Translations under genes and position numbers: made by a program | Shown: positions 7,827 to 14,999 of the stretch, one piece after another | How the letters are laid out: each line of letters begins with the position of its first letter | Position numbering within the stretch: the stretch's first letter is position 1 | NCBI RefSeq assembly: GCF_050916235.1 | Contig: NZ_CP104854.1 | Location: 2,046,001-2,110,000, forward strand | DNA: 64,000 nt | Reading direction: 5' to 3' | From: Maridesulfovibrio sp050916235 | GTDB lineage: Bacteria > Desulfobacterota > Desulfovibrionia > Desulfovibrionales > Desulfovibrionaceae | Notes under the pieces: model-generated | The model's input: the letters and a program-made list of their open reading frames with translations, nothing else | Told to the model about the DNA's origin: nothing | Database searches by the model: none

Positions 7827-8555
7827 ATGGCTGCTCCCAAAGGCAAGAAGACGAAGGCAGACAATCAGGAAAAGACCTACACTTTCACTTTCACTGTTCC
7901 GGAAATGATCGGGATATGTGCGGGGAGTGTCGCTGCCCTGTGCGCTTTTTTTGTACTGGGAATCCTGCTGGGCCGTGGTTATCAGCCTGAAAAGGATGTG
8001 CCGGAACTTGCCATGATGATGCCCAGTCAGTCCGGAAGCGGTTCCGGTGAAATAAAGGGCGGAGTGCTCAAGCCGGAAGAGCTGGACTACATTGATCAGC
8101 TCAAGAAAAAGCCTGAATCCGCTGTAAGGCAGGAAGAAAACAAGGAACAGCCCTCCAAACAGCCGGAGAAAACAGAAACGGCAAAGGTTGAAAGCAAGCC
8201 CGTAGTAACCACGGAGAGCAAGCCTGAAGCAGCTGTCGCCGCAAAGATTACTCAGGCCGAGCCGGAACCTCCGGTAGAAATCGACAAGCCGCAGCCGAAT
8301 GTGGGACCGATATACAACTACGTGTATCAGGCTGCTTCGTTCGGTGATACTACCAGAGCGCAGGAATTCAGCGACAAGCTCTCCTCCAGCGGTCTGAACG
8401 CCTATGTGGAGGCCGGGAAAAGCGGAAGCCGGACATGGTACAGGGTTTTTGTACGCCATACCGGAACCCCCGATTCTACCGAAGGCATGAAGAAGACCTT
8501 GAGGCAGTTCGGAATCAAAAAACCGCTTCTCAAGAGCAAGGTGCCGGTTTCTTAA
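7827..8555 (+). CDS. SPOR-domain membrane protein
   Basis: A 242-residue bitopic protein: short cytoplasmic Lys-rich N-terminus, one transmembrane helix (about 29-52), a charged low-complexity periplasmic linker rich in Lys, Glu and Pro, and a C-terminal SPOR domain (about 165-240, containing YQAASFGDTTRAQEFSDKL). SPOR domains bind denuded septal peptidoglycan glycans, so the protein probably acts at the division site. It is the same architecture as FtsN-type and DedD-type proteins, but sequence alone does not assign one of those names. Co-transcription with argS is likely. Confidence 0.85.
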   Translation: MAAPKGKKTKADNQEKTYTFTFTVPEMIGICAGSVAALCAFFVLGILLGRGYQPEKDVPELAMMMPSQSGSGSGEIKGGVLKPEELDYIDQLKKKPESAVRQEENKEQPSKQPEKTETAKVESKPVVTTESKPEAAVAAKITQAEPEPPVEIDKPQPNVGPIYNYVYQAASFGDTTRAQEFSDKLSSSGLNAYVEAGKSGSRTWYRVFVRHTGTPDSTEGMKKTLRQFGIKKPLLKSKVPVS

Positions 8556-8630
8556 TATCGGTGGGATTGCCAGCTGAGCAGATTACAGCCTGTTGCGCAT
8601 TTCAAACGCAGAGATTCTTTAAAAACATTA

Positions 8631-8667
8631 ACCCCTCAATATCTTAGAAGATATTGAGGGGTTTTTT
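8631..8667 (+). terminator. Rho-independent terminator after the SPOR gene
   Basis: ACCCCTCAATATCT pairs over 14 bp with AGATATTGAGGGGT around a 4-nt loop, followed by TTTTTT. Confidence 0.9.
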
Positions 8668-8721
8668 ATGCCTGTCCAACAAGCTGTGAGCGAAGCCTGT
8701 TAAAAGGTTTTGAAGGGAGAG

Positions 8722-8763
8722 TCCAGCGAGGGGAACTTTTGCAAAAGTTCCCCTCGCTGGACG
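8722..8763. repeat. Perfect 42-bp palindrome with CTTTTGCAAAAG core
   Basis: Bases 8722-8763 read identically on both strands (arms GTCCAGCGAGGGGAACTTTTG). It sits 12 bp beyond the hflC stop and has no T-run on either side. Its core and the flank AAAAGGTTTTGAA match, inverted, the repeat at 2848-2890. Confidence 0.75.
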
Positions 8764-8775
8764 TCGAAGGCATTC

Positions 8776-9633
8776 TTATTTCATGTATTTCAGGAACGGG
8801 TTGTCCTGAGAAAGGATAATTCTGGTATCGCCTTTGAAGCCTTTTTCGTAAGCTTCGAGGGATTTCATGAATTCAAAGAAACGCGGATCCTTGCCGAAGC
8901 TGTCGGCGTAGATCTTGGTTGCCATTGCATCTCCTTCACCGTGCATGATTTCGGCCTTGAGGCTTGCGTCTGCGAGGGTGATGGTCTTTTCCTTGTCTGC
9001 TGCAGCGGTAATGCGGGCGGCAGCTTCGTTACCTTCTGAGCGGTACTGACGTGCCATGCGCTCGCGTTCGGCTCTCATGCGTCCGTAGATCGCACGGGCG
9101 TTTTCAGGAGGCAGGTCTGTACGTTTGATACGTACATCCGTTACCTCAATGCCGTACGGCTTGAGCAGGTTGTTGGACGTCTGGGTGACTTCTTCCATGA
9201 TGGCGGTTCTGTCACTGGAGATGATTTCAATCAGGGTATAGCGACCAAGGGCCACGCGCAGTTCCGCATAGATGATGTCATCAAGGCGGGCCTGCGCACG
9301 GGGAATGGAGCGCACGGTGCGGTAGAACTGCAAGGGGTCGGCAATGCGCCACTTGGAGTAGTTGTCCACAACCATGTTTTTCTTGTCCTTGGTCAGGATT
9401 TCTGCCGGTCGGGCATCATATTCCAGAAGGCGGGAATCAAAATAGATCACGTTCTGGATGAAAGGCAGCTTGAAGTGAAGCCCAGGCCCCAAGGGGCCGG
9501 ATTTGGGCTTACCGAGCTGCAGCACGATGGCCTTTTCGGTCTGTTTTACTATATAGGCACTCTGGGCAATCCCCAGCACGGCAACAATGATCAGTATTGC
9601 CAGGGGAGCGGAACCTTTTTTGAGCAGACTCAT
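8776..9633 (-). CDS. hflC: HflC, SPFH/prohibitin-family membrane protein
   Basis: 285 residues. One N-terminal transmembrane helix (about 8-27) anchors an SPFH domain (about 28-190), with the typical start SAYIVKQTEKAIVLQLGKP and RMRAERERMARQYRSEG in the following coiled coil. In known bacteria HflC pairs with HflK in a large periplasmic complex around FtsH that modulates membrane proteolysis. hflK lies 12 bp upstream on the same strand, so the two are surely one operon. AGGGGA precedes the start. FtsH is not in this window. Confidence 0.92.
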   Translation of the reverse strand: MSLLKKGSAPLAILIIVAVLGIAQSAYIVKQTEKAIVLQLGKPKSGPLGPGLHFKLPFIQNVIYFDSRLLEYDARPAEILTKDKKNMVVDNYSKWRIADPLQFYRTVRSIPRAQARLDDIIYAELRVALGRYTLIEIISSDRTAIMEEVTQTSNNLLKPYGIEVTDVRIKRTDLPPENARAIYGRMRAERERMARQYRSEGNEAAARITAAADKEKTITLADASLKAEIMHGEGDAMATKIYADSFGKDPRFFEFMKSLEAYEKGFKGDTRIILSQDNPFLKYMK

Positions 9634-9645
9634 AATTCTTGTCCC

Positions 9646-10713
9646 CTATTTTTTATCGGTTGTGATTGGAAACGCCCCGCCGTCCAGAGACAGGAAGGGG
9701 AGTGCCTTTTGAGCAGCGTCATCAGAAAGGATGATCTTCTTGACATCAGGATTCGCAAGAATGTTCTGCATTGTCTCAAGGTACAGGCGTTTGATGGTGA
9801 TGTCTTTTGCCTTCAGGTACTCGTTGTAGACAGCGAGAAAACGCTTGGCCTGACCTTCGGCCATACGGATCTTGGATTCCTTGTACGCTTCAGCCTTGTT
9901 CACAATAACCGCCGCCTGACCTCTGGCCTTGGGCAGTATGTCGTTGCGGTAAGCTTCAGCCTCGTTTATGTAGCGGCTCTTGTCCTCGCGGGCACTGGCC
10001 ACGTCCTTGAAGGCATCCACAACCTCGTTCGGTGGATGCACGTTCTGCAGCTGCACCGCCAGCACGTTCACTCCGAGCTTGTAGCGGTCTACTATTTCCT
10101 GCAGCAGGTTTCTGGTTTCAGTCTGGATCTGGAGCTTGCCGGTGGTCAGAGCCAGTTCGATTTTGGTTTTTCCAATGATCTCACGCATGGCCGCTTCAGC
10201 AGCATCCTGAATTGTCTTAGGCTGGTTGCTCACCTCAAAGAGGTAGTTTACCGGATCCTTGATCTGGTACTGTACGATGAACTGAACATCAACGATGTTT
10301 TCGTCACCGGTGAGCATGAGCGATTCCTCGGGTACGTTCCGGGACTGTCCCTGAGTGAACGAGCTGGAAGAACCATAGGAACGGAAGCCTACTTCCACAC
10401 GTCTGATCTGTGTGACTTTAGGCTTCATGACCGATTCAATGGGAACCGGAAGGTGGTAGTGCGGTCCAGGTCCGGTGGTGTCGACAAACTTGCCGAATCT
10501 TGTAACCACGCCCACTTCATCAGGCTCTACAATGTAGATTCCGGAAAGGAACCAGAGCACGATGATGCCGATGACGATAAATTTACCGCCAGGCACGCCG
10601 GTACCGCGAATTTTTTTGATAGTGGAGTTGAAATCGTCCATATTGGGCGGCTTAGGTCCGCCGCCGCTTTGCCTCTGCCGTTGTTCGGATAATTTGTCCC
10701 AATCCCAGTTCAT
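9646..10713 (-). CDS. hflK: HflK, SPFH/prohibitin-family membrane protein
   Basis: A 355-residue partner of HflC. A short Gly/Pro-rich cytoplasmic N-terminus precedes a transmembrane helix (FIVIGIIVLWFLSGIYIV) and an SPFH domain with EPDEVGVVTRFGKFVDTTGPG. The coiled-coil region contains ARGQAAVIVNKAEAYKE. I chose ATG 10713 (MNWDWDKLSEQRQRQ) because family members begin shortly before the Gly-rich segment. Longer in-frame starts at 10743 and 10791 exist and none has a convincing ribosome site, so the start is the weakest part of this call. Confidence 0.9.
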   Translation of the reverse strand: MNWDWDKLSEQRQRQSGGGPKPPNMDDFNSTIKKIRGTGVPGGKFIVIGIIVLWFLSGIYIVEPDEVGVVTRFGKFVDTTGPGPHYHLPVPIESVMKPKVTQIRRVEVGFRSYGSSSSFTQGQSRNVPEESLMLTGDENIVDVQFIVQYQIKDPVNYLFEVSNQPKTIQDAAEAAMREIIGKTKIELALTTGKLQIQTETRNLLQEIVDRYKLGVNVLAVQLQNVHPPNEVVDAFKDVASAREDKSRYINEAEAYRNDILPKARGQAAVIVNKAEAYKESKIRMAEGQAKRFLAVYNEYLKAKDITIKRLYLETMQNILANPDVKKIILSDDAAQKALPFLSLDGGAFPITTDKK

Positions 10714-10946
10714 GATAATTTGATAGGCGAGACGGACCGACATATCAAGGAAAATCGGATAAGCGGGCCGCGCAGTTAATAAGATAATCACAGCAATTTA
10801 CTGCGTGCTGTGTGTTTCTGACGCCAATTTGTTAAGTATAAGTGTGAAGATCAATAACTGCAACTGATTCTGAAAAGTTGACATGTTGGCGGATAATGTT
10901 TTTAGCATCGACATATCCTCCGCGACAGTACAAAGGAGCAGCTCAG

Positions 10947-12314
10947 GTGAAAGAAATTAACAGTGAAATATTCCGGGCCTACGACATCAGAGGCATTGTG
11001 GATCATGATTTTGACGAGGAATGGGTGGAATGCCTCGGACGGGCCTGCGGGACCTGGTTCCGCAAACGCGGCTGGGACCGGGCTGTTGTGGGGCATGACT
11101 GCCGTCACAGCTCGCCGGCCTATCAGGCTGCCATGGCAAGGGGGCTTAATGCCTGCGGCGTTGATGTCCTTCTTTTGAACCTTGTGCCCAGCCCGGTGTT
11201 CTATTTCGCAGCCAGAAAACTCGGATACAAGGCCGGGGTCATGATCACCGCCAGCCATAATCCACCGGAGTTCAACGGATTCAAGGTCTGGGGGGAGGAT
11301 ACCACCGTCCACAGCGGTGATATCCGTGAAATATACGGAATTATGAAGTCCGGGGAGTTTGTCGAAGGCTCAGGCATGATCTCTGTACATGACATTGTGC
11401 CTTATTATATTGAAGACCTCCTTTCAGGGATTGAAATCAAAAGGCCGGTCAGGGTTGTTCTGGACGGTGGTAACGGTGCCGGGGGACACATCGGTCTGGA
11501 TATGCTGAAGCGGGCAGGGGTTGATGTTATCCCGCTTTATTGCGAACCTGATGGCGATTTTCCCAACCATCACCCGGACCCGGTGGTGGAGAAGTATATG
11601 GGGGACCTTTTCAGAGCAGTTGTCGAGCACGGAGCCGAGGCAGGGATCGGACTGGACGGGGATGCCGACCGCATCGGCGCAGTGGATGAAAAGGGCAGGC
11701 TTATTCCGGGCGACCGGCTGGTGGCAATCTATGCCCGCGAGATGCTCGGGCGCAGACCCGGAGAAATGGTCATCGGGGATGTAAAATGCAGCCATCTGCT
11801 TTTTAATGATATTGAAAAACATGGCGGCAGGCCGCTCATGGCTCGTACCGGCCACTCCATCATGAAGGCCAAAATGGCCGAGACAGGGGCGGGGCTTGGG
11901 GGTGAGATGAGCGGGCACGTCTTTTTTGCCGACCGTTTCTATGGATTTGATGACGGAATCTACTCCGCCCTGAGGTTGATTGAGATTCTTTCAAAGACAG
12001 ATCTTCCGCTTTCAAGAATGTTTGATGACTGGCCCCAAACATATTTTACACCTGAACTTCGTGTCGATTTTCCTGAAAAGATCAAGTTCCGTATAGTGGA
12101 AAGGGCCGTTGAGGAATTATCCAAAGATTACGAAGTAGTTGATATTGACGGTGTCAGGGTTGTTTTCGAAGACGGTTGGGCACTTGTGCGGGCCTCAAAC
12201 ACACAGGCGGCCCTGACCATGCGTTTTGAGGCCGATACGCCGGAACGGCTTGATGAGATAAGGTCGTTGGTGGAAACATTACTTGAGAAGCTTCGAATCG
12301 AGCTTGAAAGTTGA
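10947..12314 (+). CDS. Phosphomannomutase/phosphoglucomutase
   Basis: A 455-residue alpha-D-phosphohexomutase interconverting hexose 6- and 1-phosphates for sugar nucleotide synthesis. The start EIFRAYDIRG is typical of AlgC-like enzymes. The phosphoserine loop TASHNP puts the catalytic Ser near 103, GLDGDADRIGAVD holds the magnesium Asp triad, GGEMSGHVFF is the sugar-specificity loop, and RASNTQAALTMRFEA is the C-terminal phosphate-binding site. The GTG at 10947 has AAAGGAG eight bases upstream; the frame stays open 69 bp further up but without such a site. The product would supply the glycan genes at 59-64 kb and wecB. Confidence 0.92.
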   Translation: MKEINSEIFRAYDIRGIVDHDFDEEWVECLGRACGTWFRKRGWDRAVVGHDCRHSSPAYQAAMARGLNACGVDVLLLNLVPSPVFYFAARKLGYKAGVMITASHNPPEFNGFKVWGEDTTVHSGDIREIYGIMKSGEFVEGSGMISVHDIVPYYIEDLLSGIEIKRPVRVVLDGGNGAGGHIGLDMLKRAGVDVIPLYCEPDGDFPNHHPDPVVEKYMGDLFRAVVEHGAEAGIGLDGDADRIGAVDEKGRLIPGDRLVAIYAREMLGRRPGEMVIGDVKCSHLLFNDIEKHGGRPLMARTGHSIMKAKMAETGAGLGGEMSGHVFFADRFYGFDDGIYSALRLIEILSKTDLPLSRMFDDWPQTYFTPELRVDFPEKIKFRIVERAVEELSKDYEVVDIDGVRVVFEDGWALVRASNTQAALTMRFEADTPERLDEIRSLVETLLEKLRIELES

Positions 12315-12432
12315 GCTCCGTGCCATGTTTTTACATGAAAGCAAATAGTTGGTAGTGTAATTAGCGGATGTGGATTGCGGAGGCCTGTAAGCAGTGCAGC
12401 TGTACAGAACTGATCAGTAACCAGGTCGATGC

Positions 12433-12461
12433 AATCCCGACGCCATAGGAAGTCCGGGATT
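12433..12461 (+). other. Hairpin in leader of the 12484 gene
   Basis: AATCCCG (12433-12439) and CGGGATT (12455-12461) form a 7-bp stem 22 bp before the next start codon. No T-run follows, so it is not an intrinsic terminator on this strand; role unknown. Confidence 0.25.
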
Positions 12462-12483
12462 AAAAATAACAAAGGTAGACAGC

Positions 12484-13056
12484 ATGGCTCTAATTTTGAA
12501 TCCGCACGGAAAGACCGCCAGTGAAAAGTTTTTACGCATGGTGGGGATGCTCGTAATTTTCGGTATTGTGGGTTGGGCGTTCTGGATGAACAACCAGACC
12601 ACACTTGAAAAACTGCAGGCCAGAAATGCCCTGTGGGATCAGACCAGAGTCCTTTCCAAAGCGGAACGTGATTTCGTGCAGGGATTCATCAGAAGTATGC
12701 GCAACGAATTCGGGGTGAAGGTCAGGGTCCAGATAATGACTGATCCGCTTGCCCCTCAGGAGTTAGAAACAAACGAACTTTATATCGGCATTTCACCGCC
12801 AAATGAACAGGTGGAGATGGTTTTCCCCGGTCTGGTACGCCATGCCCTTGGTGACCAGTTCATCAAGGAGATCGGGCAGAATCAGTTCTCTGGAAATTTC
12901 AGTGAAGACAGGTGGCCGACATTGCTTATGACGACCCTGTCGATGATCTGGGAACGGCTTATCAAGGTTGATTCCAACCAGACAGTCGCTCCGGTCTACA
13001 GTGAAAATGGCGCTGGAAATATGACTGATCCTGAATCAGGTGGAAAAAAGGAATAA
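12484..13056 (+). CDS. Uncharacterised membrane-anchored protein
   Basis: 190 residues with a single transmembrane helix near 18-36 (MLVIFGIVGWAFWMNN) and a soluble domain of about 140 residues. The region YIGISPPNEQVEMVFPGLV followed by an alternating helical part faintly recalls TPM-domain proteins, which is only an impression. AAAGG lies upstream of the ATG. It is 11 bp upstream of rnhA and probably co-transcribed with it and ended by the terminator at 13551. The C-terminal 25 residues are polar and look disordered. No catalytic motif is seen. Confidence 0.7.
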   Translation: MALILNPHGKTASEKFLRMVGMLVIFGIVGWAFWMNNQTTLEKLQARNALWDQTRVLSKAERDFVQGFIRSMRNEFGVKVRVQIMTDPLAPQELETNELYIGISPPNEQVEMVFPGLVRHALGDQFIKEIGQNQFSGNFSEDRWPTLLMTTLSMIWERLIKVDSNQTVAPVYSENGAGNMTDPESGGKKE

Positions 13057-13067
13057 ACAGGGAACAG

Positions 13068-13532
13068 ATGTCCAGAAAAAAACTTACCATATATACCGAT
13101 GGCTCCTGTCTGGGTAATCCCGGTAGAGGCGGCTACGGAGCAGTTCTGCTTTTTAATGAACACCGCAAGGAGCTTTCGCAGGGCTACAAGCGGACTACCA
13201 ACAACCGCATGGAAATGAGGGCCGTGATTGCAGCTCTTAGCGAACTCAAGGAACCCTGCGACGTGACCCTGTATACGGATTCCCAGTACGTGAAGAACGC
13301 CTTCACCAAGAAGTGGATCGACAACTGGCAGAAAAACGGATGGAAAACAGCGGCCAAGCAACCGGTCAAGAACAAGGATCTCTGGCTGCAGTTCATTCCT
13401 CTGCTTGAAATGCATAATGTCTCCTTCCGCTGGGTAAAGGGACATTCCGGCGATCCTGAAAACGAACGCTGCGACGAACTGGCCCGCACAGCCGCATCAT
13501 CCGGCGGGCTTATTGAAGATGAAGAGAATTAA
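13068..13532 (+). CDS. rnhA: Ribonuclease HI
   Basis: 154 residues, the usual size. RNase HI cuts RNA in RNA-DNA hybrids with two metal ions. The four acidic catalytic residues are visible: Asp11 in YTDGSCLGNPG, Glu49 in NNRMEM, Asp71 in LYTDSQYV, and Asp136 in ERCDELA, with His126 in VKGHSGDPEN. A basic segment KKWIDNWQKNGWKT matches the hybrid-binding handle. It follows the unknown membrane gene by 11 bp. Confidence 0.96.
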   Translation: MSRKKLTIYTDGSCLGNPGRGGYGAVLLFNEHRKELSQGYKRTTNNRMEMRAVIAALSELKEPCDVTLYTDSQYVKNAFTKKWIDNWQKNGWKTAAKQPVKNKDLWLQFIPLLEMHNVSFRWVKGHSGDPENERCDELARTAASSGGLIEDEEN

Positions 13533-13550
13533 ATAACGGCAGTTAAGACA

Positions 13551-13590
13551 AAAAAATCCCGGCAGCCCTGATGGACCGCCGGGATTTTTT
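13551..13590. terminator. Bidirectional terminator between rnhA and the LysM gene
   Basis: ATCCCGGC and GCCGGGAT form a stem flanked by AAAAAA on the left and TTTTTT on the right, so it can stop transcription from both converging genes. Confidence 0.85.
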
Positions 13591-13611
13591 ATTTGCGATT
13601 TACGTGTATTT

Positions 13612-14103
13612 CTACAGGTAACCGAGAGCAGCTTTCATTTCGCCGGGAACAACAGCGTTTTCCTTGGGCTCAAGAGCCTTCCAGGAAGCGCCTGCCTGCT
13701 TGCGGGCTGCTTTTACTTCTTCCAGGCTGTAGCCTGCGCGGGGAACTTCAAGGGTCTGACCGGGGTAGATGAGATCAGGATTCTTGATCATGTCCCTGTT
13801 GGCCTTGTAAATGAGGGGCCACATGAAGGGATCATTGTAAATCTGCTGGTATTCAGCAATCCACCACAGACATTCGCCTTTGGTTACCACGTGCGAAGTG
13901 GGCAGGTTTCTGTACTCGCTTTCGTAGATTTCCATGGGAGTCGGGGGAACGACTTCCTCTACTTTTTCAGCGGGTTCTTCTTTCACTACAACAACTTCAG
14001 TTTCTTCAACTACCACAACCTCTTCCTGAGGAACTTGCTTTTTGGCACATCCCCAAGCGAACATCAGGCTGAAGGCAATGGCGAGCCAGATCAGTTTTTT
14101 CAT
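13612..14103 (-). CDS. LysM-domain lipoprotein
   Basis: 163 residues starting MKKLIWLAIAF, with a lipobox ending at FAWGC (Cys near 19), so it is probably lipid-anchored. A Glu/Val-rich linker (about 25-60) follows, then a LysM domain (about 70-125: HVVTKGECLWWIAE ... NPDLIYPGQTLEVP) that binds peptidoglycan GlcNAc. I chose ATG 14103 because AGGAGG lies 9 nt before it; a GTG 18 bp upstream would swallow that site. The upstream gene ends 53 bp away. Confidence 0.88.
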   Translation of the reverse strand: MKKLIWLAIAFSLMFAWGCAKKQVPQEEVVVVEETEVVVVKEEPAEKVEEVVPPTPMEIYESEYRNLPTSHVVTKGECLWWIAEYQQIYNDPFMWPLIYKANRDMIKNPDLIYPGQTLEVPRAGYSLEEVKAARKQAGASWKALEPKENAVVPGEMKAALGYL

Positions 14104-14156
14104 TTTTCGAGGCCTCCTCACATTAGAAAATTTACTGGGTACCCATTTTCAACAAG

Positions 14157-14927
14157 TTATACTTTAACTGTTTTTGTCCAGTTATCAACTATTTCTTTTT
14201 CTTGCAACACCTTGTGGTTTTTGGGGTTCAATTTATGGGCCTGGTTTGTTGCGTCCACTGCTCTGTCCATCCATCCTCCGAGTCTGAGGCTGCGTGAAGC
14301 AAGAACATAAAGCATTTCAGGTTCTTCGCCATAAATTGTATCAACAAGGTTTTCATATTCCTCACGAAAAACTTCCCTGATGAGCATGTTCTGGGAAAAG
14401 AGCAGTCTGCCGAGAAGATTATTATCCTTGTGATTTTTCAGGTAGATGGGGAACAGCTGCCGGCAGCGGGCAATGATGAACCTGATACGGCTTATCTCGC
14501 GCTCCATACTTTCTTCGGTCTGCTCGACAACCTGAACGAAGTCCTGACCGATCTCGGATTCCGGGAGAGTGGTGTCCCGGCCCCGGAGATTGGAAAAAAG
14601 CGGAGCGTAGTTCAGGTTCTGGTAGGCGTCTTCCCTGAGTTTGAAGGCTTCGTGGAAGATGTAGCCCATGCCCCAGTCCAGAAAGCGACCGGAAAGATGG
14701 TTCGCATCCTCGTTCTGGAAAAGCAGGTGGGCAGTATCCTTGAGCCTCCAGAGCAACCCTTTATGCATGTTGCTGCCGATGAGGTCGTTCAAAACCTCGA
14801 AGCTTACACTGCGCTCCCGGTCAAAGGTTTCGAACTGCTCCTCCAGAGTACTTCCTGCAAGGCAGAAATCCCTGAAGGTGTCCCGGACGAATTCGGGCAT
14901 CTTTTCCTTTATCCATGAGTTGGACAT
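14157..14927 (-). CDS. Uncharacterised soluble protein
   Basis: 256 residues, no signal peptide or membrane helix. It is mostly helical in appearance with many charged residues, and the C-terminal part (RLGGWMDRAVDATNQAHKLNPKN, split here by TPR-like spacing) resembles a single TPR-type hairpin. I do not recognise the family. AGGA precedes the ATG by 8 nt. It lies between the Lon-like protease gene upstream (gap 72 bp) and the LysM lipoprotein gene downstream, all on the minus strand, so it may share their transcript. Confidence 0.72.
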   Translation of the reverse strand: MSNSWIKEKMPEFVRDTFRDFCLAGSTLEEQFETFDRERSVSFEVLNDLIGSNMHKGLLWRLKDTAHLLFQNEDANHLSGRFLDWGMGYIFHEAFKLREDAYQNLNYAPLFSNLRGRDTTLPESEIGQDFVQVVEQTEESMEREISRIRFIIARCRQLFPIYLKNHKDNNLLGRLLFSQNMLIREVFREEYENLVDTIYGEEPEMLYVLASRSLRLGGWMDRAVDATNQAHKLNPKNHKVLQEKEIVDNWTKTVKV

Positions 14928-14999
14928 TGTCCTGATCCTGTTTTGCTGTGTTACTTTCCGGCCTGTTGACTGTCAGTCAGGAAGCCCGGCAAATTGTTA

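Noticed and set aside
10878..10897. TTGACA followed by GATAAT before the phosphohexomutase gene
   Set aside because: The spacer is only 8 nt, far from the 16-18 nt needed for a sigma-70 promoter.
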